In this document: positions 60,909 to 64,000 of the stretch, one piece after another | Layout: each line of letters begins with the position of its first letter | Position numbering within the stretch: position 1 is the stretch's first letter | Program-made: the position numbers and the translations under genes | The notes under the pieces: generated by a model | What the model was told of the DNA's origin: nothing | Seen by the model: only the letters and a program-made list of their open reading frames with translations | Databases searched by the model: none | Assembly (NCBI GenBank): GCA_904066235.2 | Contig: CAJFCV020000003.1 | Span: 4,898,001 to 4,962,000 of the forward strand | Direction: 5' to 3' | DNA length: 64,000 nucleotides | Source of the DNA: Bursaphelenchus xylophilus | Taxonomy: Eukaryota > Nematoda > Chromadorea > Rhabditida > Aphelenchoididae

Positions 60909-61310
60909 TGTTCGATCCATCGACGGAAGTAACTAAAATCGGATCGAATGTCGCCGGAAAAAGAGACGGGCCAAGTCTCTCTTGTTTTGTTTTGGTTCGC
61001 AACACTTTTGAATCTATTTTGCTTTTGTCATCATTTTTGGAATTAGAGAGATCTCGAACGACTTGGAGAGAGGTCGTCACTTTTGGTAGCAGATAATTAG
61101 TATTTTTATCTATTTCTTGTACTGTAATTTCATTCGGGTAATTAAACGAATCTAAAGCTATTCCGCGGAGATAAGTTGAAAGGGACATCTGTCCAATTAT
61201 TTTGTTATTCCGTTTGCTAAGGCAAACGTTGTACTGAACCTTAGGGTTCAAAATTGGATTCATACCACGAGATACGAAGCTACAACTGTAAGCAACTGAG
61301 GTTTCTTACA
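60909..61310 (+). repeat. 3' LTR of the BEL/Pao element
   Basis: 402 bp and almost identical to the 5' LTR; preceded by the polypurine tract GTGGGGGAG. Confidence 0.93.
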
Positions 61311-61470
61311 AATCTGAGCGTCACACTTGAAGTACTTCCCCTGTAAGTTTTATTGAACACGTCATGCCTTTCGCGAGGTAAACTTATTGTTAGTTTCTAT
61401 GCACAACCTATATCTAACAAGGAGTACAACCGTGGACTTCTTCGGACAAAAATTGTTTGAGATACAGTAC

Positions 61471-61987
61471 CAGGGGTGGTCAGCAGACCCTATTTTTCCG
61501 ATTTTCGGCCCGCGGCCCGGCCCGTCTAATCACCGGCCCGGCCCGGCCCGTCTAGTCTTTTTCCAGGCCCGGCCCGGCCCGTGACGGGCCTGGCCCGGCC
61601 CGGCCCGTGCAGGCCCGTCTATAGAGGGTTCTGCGAACTGCGCCCAGGCTCGGGATCTAAACTGAGGCAAAAAAGGCGTTGATCTAGCTAGTAAAGGATC
61701 AATGTGATAGTTTTGTGGTTCTATAATGGAACTATAGACTTGTAAACGTGTTAGAACTTGAGAAACAGCAACTATAACAACATCAATTAATTTTCCCGGC
61801 GCGAAAACAATGAATGCCAACGGTTTGGCATTGTATTTTAGACGGCCCGGCCCGTGACGGGCCCGGCCCGTTTGTCAATTTCCATTTTTGAGGCCGGCCG
61901 GCCCGTTTGTCAATTTCCATTTTTGAGGCCGGCCGGCCCGTTTGGGCCGGGCCGGGCCGGCCCGGCCCGGCCCGCCGACCACCCCTG
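61471..61987. mobile_element. hAT-type non-autonomous element, 517 bp
   Basis: The ends are CAGGGGTGGTC and GACCACCCCTG, perfect 11-bp inverted termini of the hAT class. Each side is flanked by TACAGTAC (61463-61470 and 61988-61995), the 8-bp target duplication that hAT elements make. The interior has long GGCCCGGCCCG arrays on both sides of a 200-bp A/T-rich centre. A 38-bp unit containing GTTTGTCAATTTCCATTTTT is repeated in tandem near 61860-61935. No transposase is present. Confidence 0.93.
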
Positions 61988-62013
61988 TACAGTACGAAAG
62001 CGTTTTTGAAAAT

Positions 62014-64000
62014 AATGTCAGAGTTGGCACATGTGTCAAGTGTTCTCTTGCCTGAAAATATTTTTTTAATTTACAATTTTATTTTTGTCGGCTTCTTATG
62101 GTAAAACAGTAATATAAGAGAAAGAAACCATGCTTCCAGTTGCGTAAATTACCTTGTTTTTTCTTCTGTGAAGATGTAGGTTGGTTTGACGTTCTTATAT
62201 ATTCTAAAATTTAGGTGCTCAACTATATCTTCACAGAACTCTTCCGAATCTGCTGTTCTTTCGACAACTGCCGAGGCATTCTTTAAGGATCTGAATGTGG
62301 TTTTGGGCAACAACCAGAATTTCCTTAAATTGAAGAAAGATGTCGCTGCCAGATTCTGGAGTCTATTGACTGCAAGTCCGGAAAGAGAATTGTACGTCGT
62401 TTACTTCGAGATCTTGCTAAATGTCGACGCAGTGATCACGTATGCCAAGATGGATTCATTTGCTAATCTTATTCGTAAATCCTTGATCACCGAGTTCTCC
62501 AAGTTTGTTGAATACAAACGGGAATCAGCTGAAGGTAAAAATTTCATAAATACGGCTGCCACTGGCTTACACAACCTCACACATCTTCATGTAAGCGTTT
62601 TCCCAGTTTTCTTTAAAATATTGTTTTTAACGGTTATAATTTTGTGATTTAAGAAGAAGGTGATGGAGATTTATTTCAAGGCCAAATGTATACAAGATTT
62701 CAAACAATGCATGTTAACTATGGCTACAATCGATGAACTGATCAGTTTTCTGGAGGTGTGTTTTGGTCGTTGTTTTCAATTTATTTTTAGGAAAAGAGTT
62801 ATCGTTATGTGGGAGAAGTGTGCAGGTGGATTTCGGCTCTTCCCATCAAAAGTAAATTGGATTACAGTGTTTTAACAGCCCGAGCGCTTCTCAACGATGA
62901 CTTAAGTAATCTCTACGCTCTTTGTCGGGAAGATGTTCTGGTCCGGGGCTCCGTAGTGCAATATCTCAATTATATTTGTGGCGATGAGCATATCGGAACA
63001 GATCCGGTGGTTGTTGAAGAAGACTTTGGAGAAAAACATCTGAATGAACAGCTTCGGAAAAAAATCAGTACTGTTGTAAAAGTAGCTTTCAACATGTTCA
63101 AGGAATTCAAATTGCCGAGGGAAGCAGTGGAGAATTGCATTTACATTAGGCAGATGAACGACTTCATCTACGTACTCAACAGATACAAAAGAGGCGAAAT
63201 TAACAGCATAGAACAGTCGATTGCGAAGGCTTTCAATAAAGGATATCGGTTGCAATATTCTGTTCTTGCTATTCTTGCAAGAGAGGAGGGGCTGGAAGTT
63301 GCCATGTATTATGCGATGTTTTTTAACGTACCCGAGGGGAGTTGGCCTCCCGATCTCAGAGAAAATAAACGCAATCTGAAGGCTTTGGTGGGTGCTAAGG
63401 TAGAGAAAAAGTAAGTTTATTTTTCATGGGATAAGAATTATTTCCTGTTACAACATTTGCGGTATTGTGACACTTGCGGAATTCGGAACATAGCCTTAAT
63501 GCCCATTCCGTGTTTTAGGAGAGAACAAATGGACATAGAACAGAGTCAAATTGAAACAGGGGTGGTCATCAATACACAAAAAGATCACCGTGCATTTGTT
63601 GTGGACACAATTGAGAAGATTGACACGATTTTGAGGCCTTTTATGGAAGAGCCAACTGAAGGTGGTTATCTTGGGATGGACGCGGAATGGGATGCTTCTG
63701 ATTGTGGGCAACAGGGAGATCTCTGTATTCTACAATTATCGTCTAGACACAAGACTATTGTTGTGGATGTCACTAAACTCTCGGGCGTTCTGAGCGATGA
63801 ACAATGGATTAAAGTTCTCAAAATTATATTTGATGGAGACAAAAAGTTAATTGGTGAGTTGACTTGAGGGTTGTAGTGATGCAATTAGGGTTTAAGGCCT
63901 TTTTTACGGTCAAATTCTAGGATTTGCGCTGCATTCGGATCTCCAGGTTCTGGAGTATAAGTTCCCATTCCTTCTTGAAGAGGTCCCCAATGTCACCAAG
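62014..64000 (+). CDS. mut-7: MUT-7/EXD3-type 3'-5' exonuclease, 5' end uncertain, truncated by window
   Basis: Good exons are 62215-62590, 62654-62755, 62791-63410, 63519-63853 and 63921-64000 (open at the window edge). A possible first exon is 62014-62103 (MSELAHVSSVLLPEN, donor ATG|GTAAAA), in phase but with an unusually hydrophobic end. The first 380 residues are helical and end in GSWPPDLRENKRN, the MUT-7 pattern of an alpha-helical N-terminus. The DEDDy exonuclease domain then begins: motif I GYLGMDAEWDA (Asp and Glu) and motif II GFALHSDLQVLEYKF. Motif III would lie beyond the window. MUT-7 acts in germline transposon silencing and RNAi in C. elegans; EXD3 is the vertebrate relative. 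The hAT element ends 27 bp before the proposed start. Confidence 0.78.

Larger units (their letters stand above)
53556..61310 (+). mobile_element. BEL/Pao LTR retrotransposon, complete
   Basis: The element is 7,755 bp, bounded by two 402-bp LTRs that start TGTTCG and end TTACA. It is flanked on both sides by AATCT (53551-53555 and 61311-61315), a 5-bp target duplication. A primer-binding-site candidate beginning TGGGGGCTAAG follows the left LTR, and a purine tract GTGGGGGAG precedes the right LTR. By eye the LTRs differ at two positions (A/T near 53758, G/A near 53873), so insertion is recent. The single gag-pol frame is uninterrupted. The domain order protease, RT, RNase H, integrase is BEL/Pao. 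Confidence 0.95.
53129..61342. mobile_element. Old TIR element interrupted by the BEL/Pao insertion
   Basis: A 33-bp terminal sequence at 53129-53161 (GGGAAGTACTTGAAGTGTGA then CGCTCAGATTT) recurs inverted at 61310-61342 with two differences. Without the retrotransposon the element would be about 454 bp (53129-53555 joined to 61316-61342). The interior is A/T-rich at the left and GC-rich around 53400-53480, with no transposase. The retrotransposon landed inside the right terminal repeat. Confidence 0.75.

Noticed and set aside
61530..61820. Gly/Pro/Arg-rich minus-strand protein
   Set aside because: It is translation of GGCCCG arrays inside the hAT-type element.

Overview
The window is nuclear DNA from a nematode. 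Its genes are interrupted by many small introns, several only 31-36 nt, with GTAAGT-type donors and TTTTAG or TTTCAG acceptors. The proteins are closest to nematode or animal families: a GSP-2-type PP1, a MUT-7-type exonuclease, a PROM-1/FBXO47-type protein and a ZP-domain membrane protein. Acceptor-like TTTTCAG sites lie 10-20 nt before some start codons, as expected for trans-splicing. I cannot name the species. Exon borders were read by eye from splice signals, reading-phase continuity and family similarity; no alignment program was run.

Layout. 0-8.3 kb: ribosomal protein S3A (+), a WDR37 homologue (+) and, tail to tail with it, a 12-exon separase-like gene (-) whose catalytic His and Cys positions both appear to be lost. 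8.8-12.4 kb: a possible small secreted orphan (+) and an NNMT/PNMT-family N-methyltransferase (+). 13.6-15 kb: PP1 catalytic subunit (-). 19.5-22.5 kb: BCAS3 homologue (+). 22.5-29.7 kb: a long stretch without a recognisable gene, probably upstream or intronic sequence of a tandem-CXXC zinc-finger gene (29.8-32.4 kb, +). 33.1-34.2 kb: a secreted TSP1-motif orphan (+). 34.3-38.2 kb: dihydropyrimidine dehydrogenase (-). 38.6-43.0 kb: an M1 aminopeptidase-like gene (-) that keeps its zinc site but not the GxMEN motif, with a 0.9-kb TIR element in one intron. 45-46 kb: phosphatidylinositol transfer protein (+). 46.8-49.5 kb: oligosaccharyltransferase STT3 (+). 49.7-50.8 kb: a tiny two-exon gene (+) converging on a ZP-domain gene (-). 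51.4-53 kb: FBXO47/PROM-1-type gene (-). 53.1-62 kb: a mobile-element block. 62 kb to the end: a MUT-7/EXD3-type 3'-5' exonuclease (+), cut by the window edge.

The most dynamic part is the interval between the divergent FBXO47-type and MUT-7-type genes. Removing three mobile elements would leave only about 0.3 kb between them. An old TIR element was struck in its right terminal repeat by a 7.75-kb BEL/Pao LTR retrotransposon (402-bp LTRs differing at only two positions by eye, AATCT target duplication, one uninterrupted 2,235-codon gag-pol frame). A GC-rich hAT-type element with an 8-bp duplication sits next to the exonuclease start. Three other inverted-repeat elements lie in the window.

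Most host genes are unrelated housekeeping functions: translation, N-glycosylation, lipid transfer, pyrimidine catabolism and phosphatase signalling. The strongest unusual observations are the apparently catalytically dead separase-like protein, the GxMEN-less M1 peptidase, the tandem CXXC protein, the Pol III-promoter-like sequence inside a TIR element, and the nested retrotransposon.
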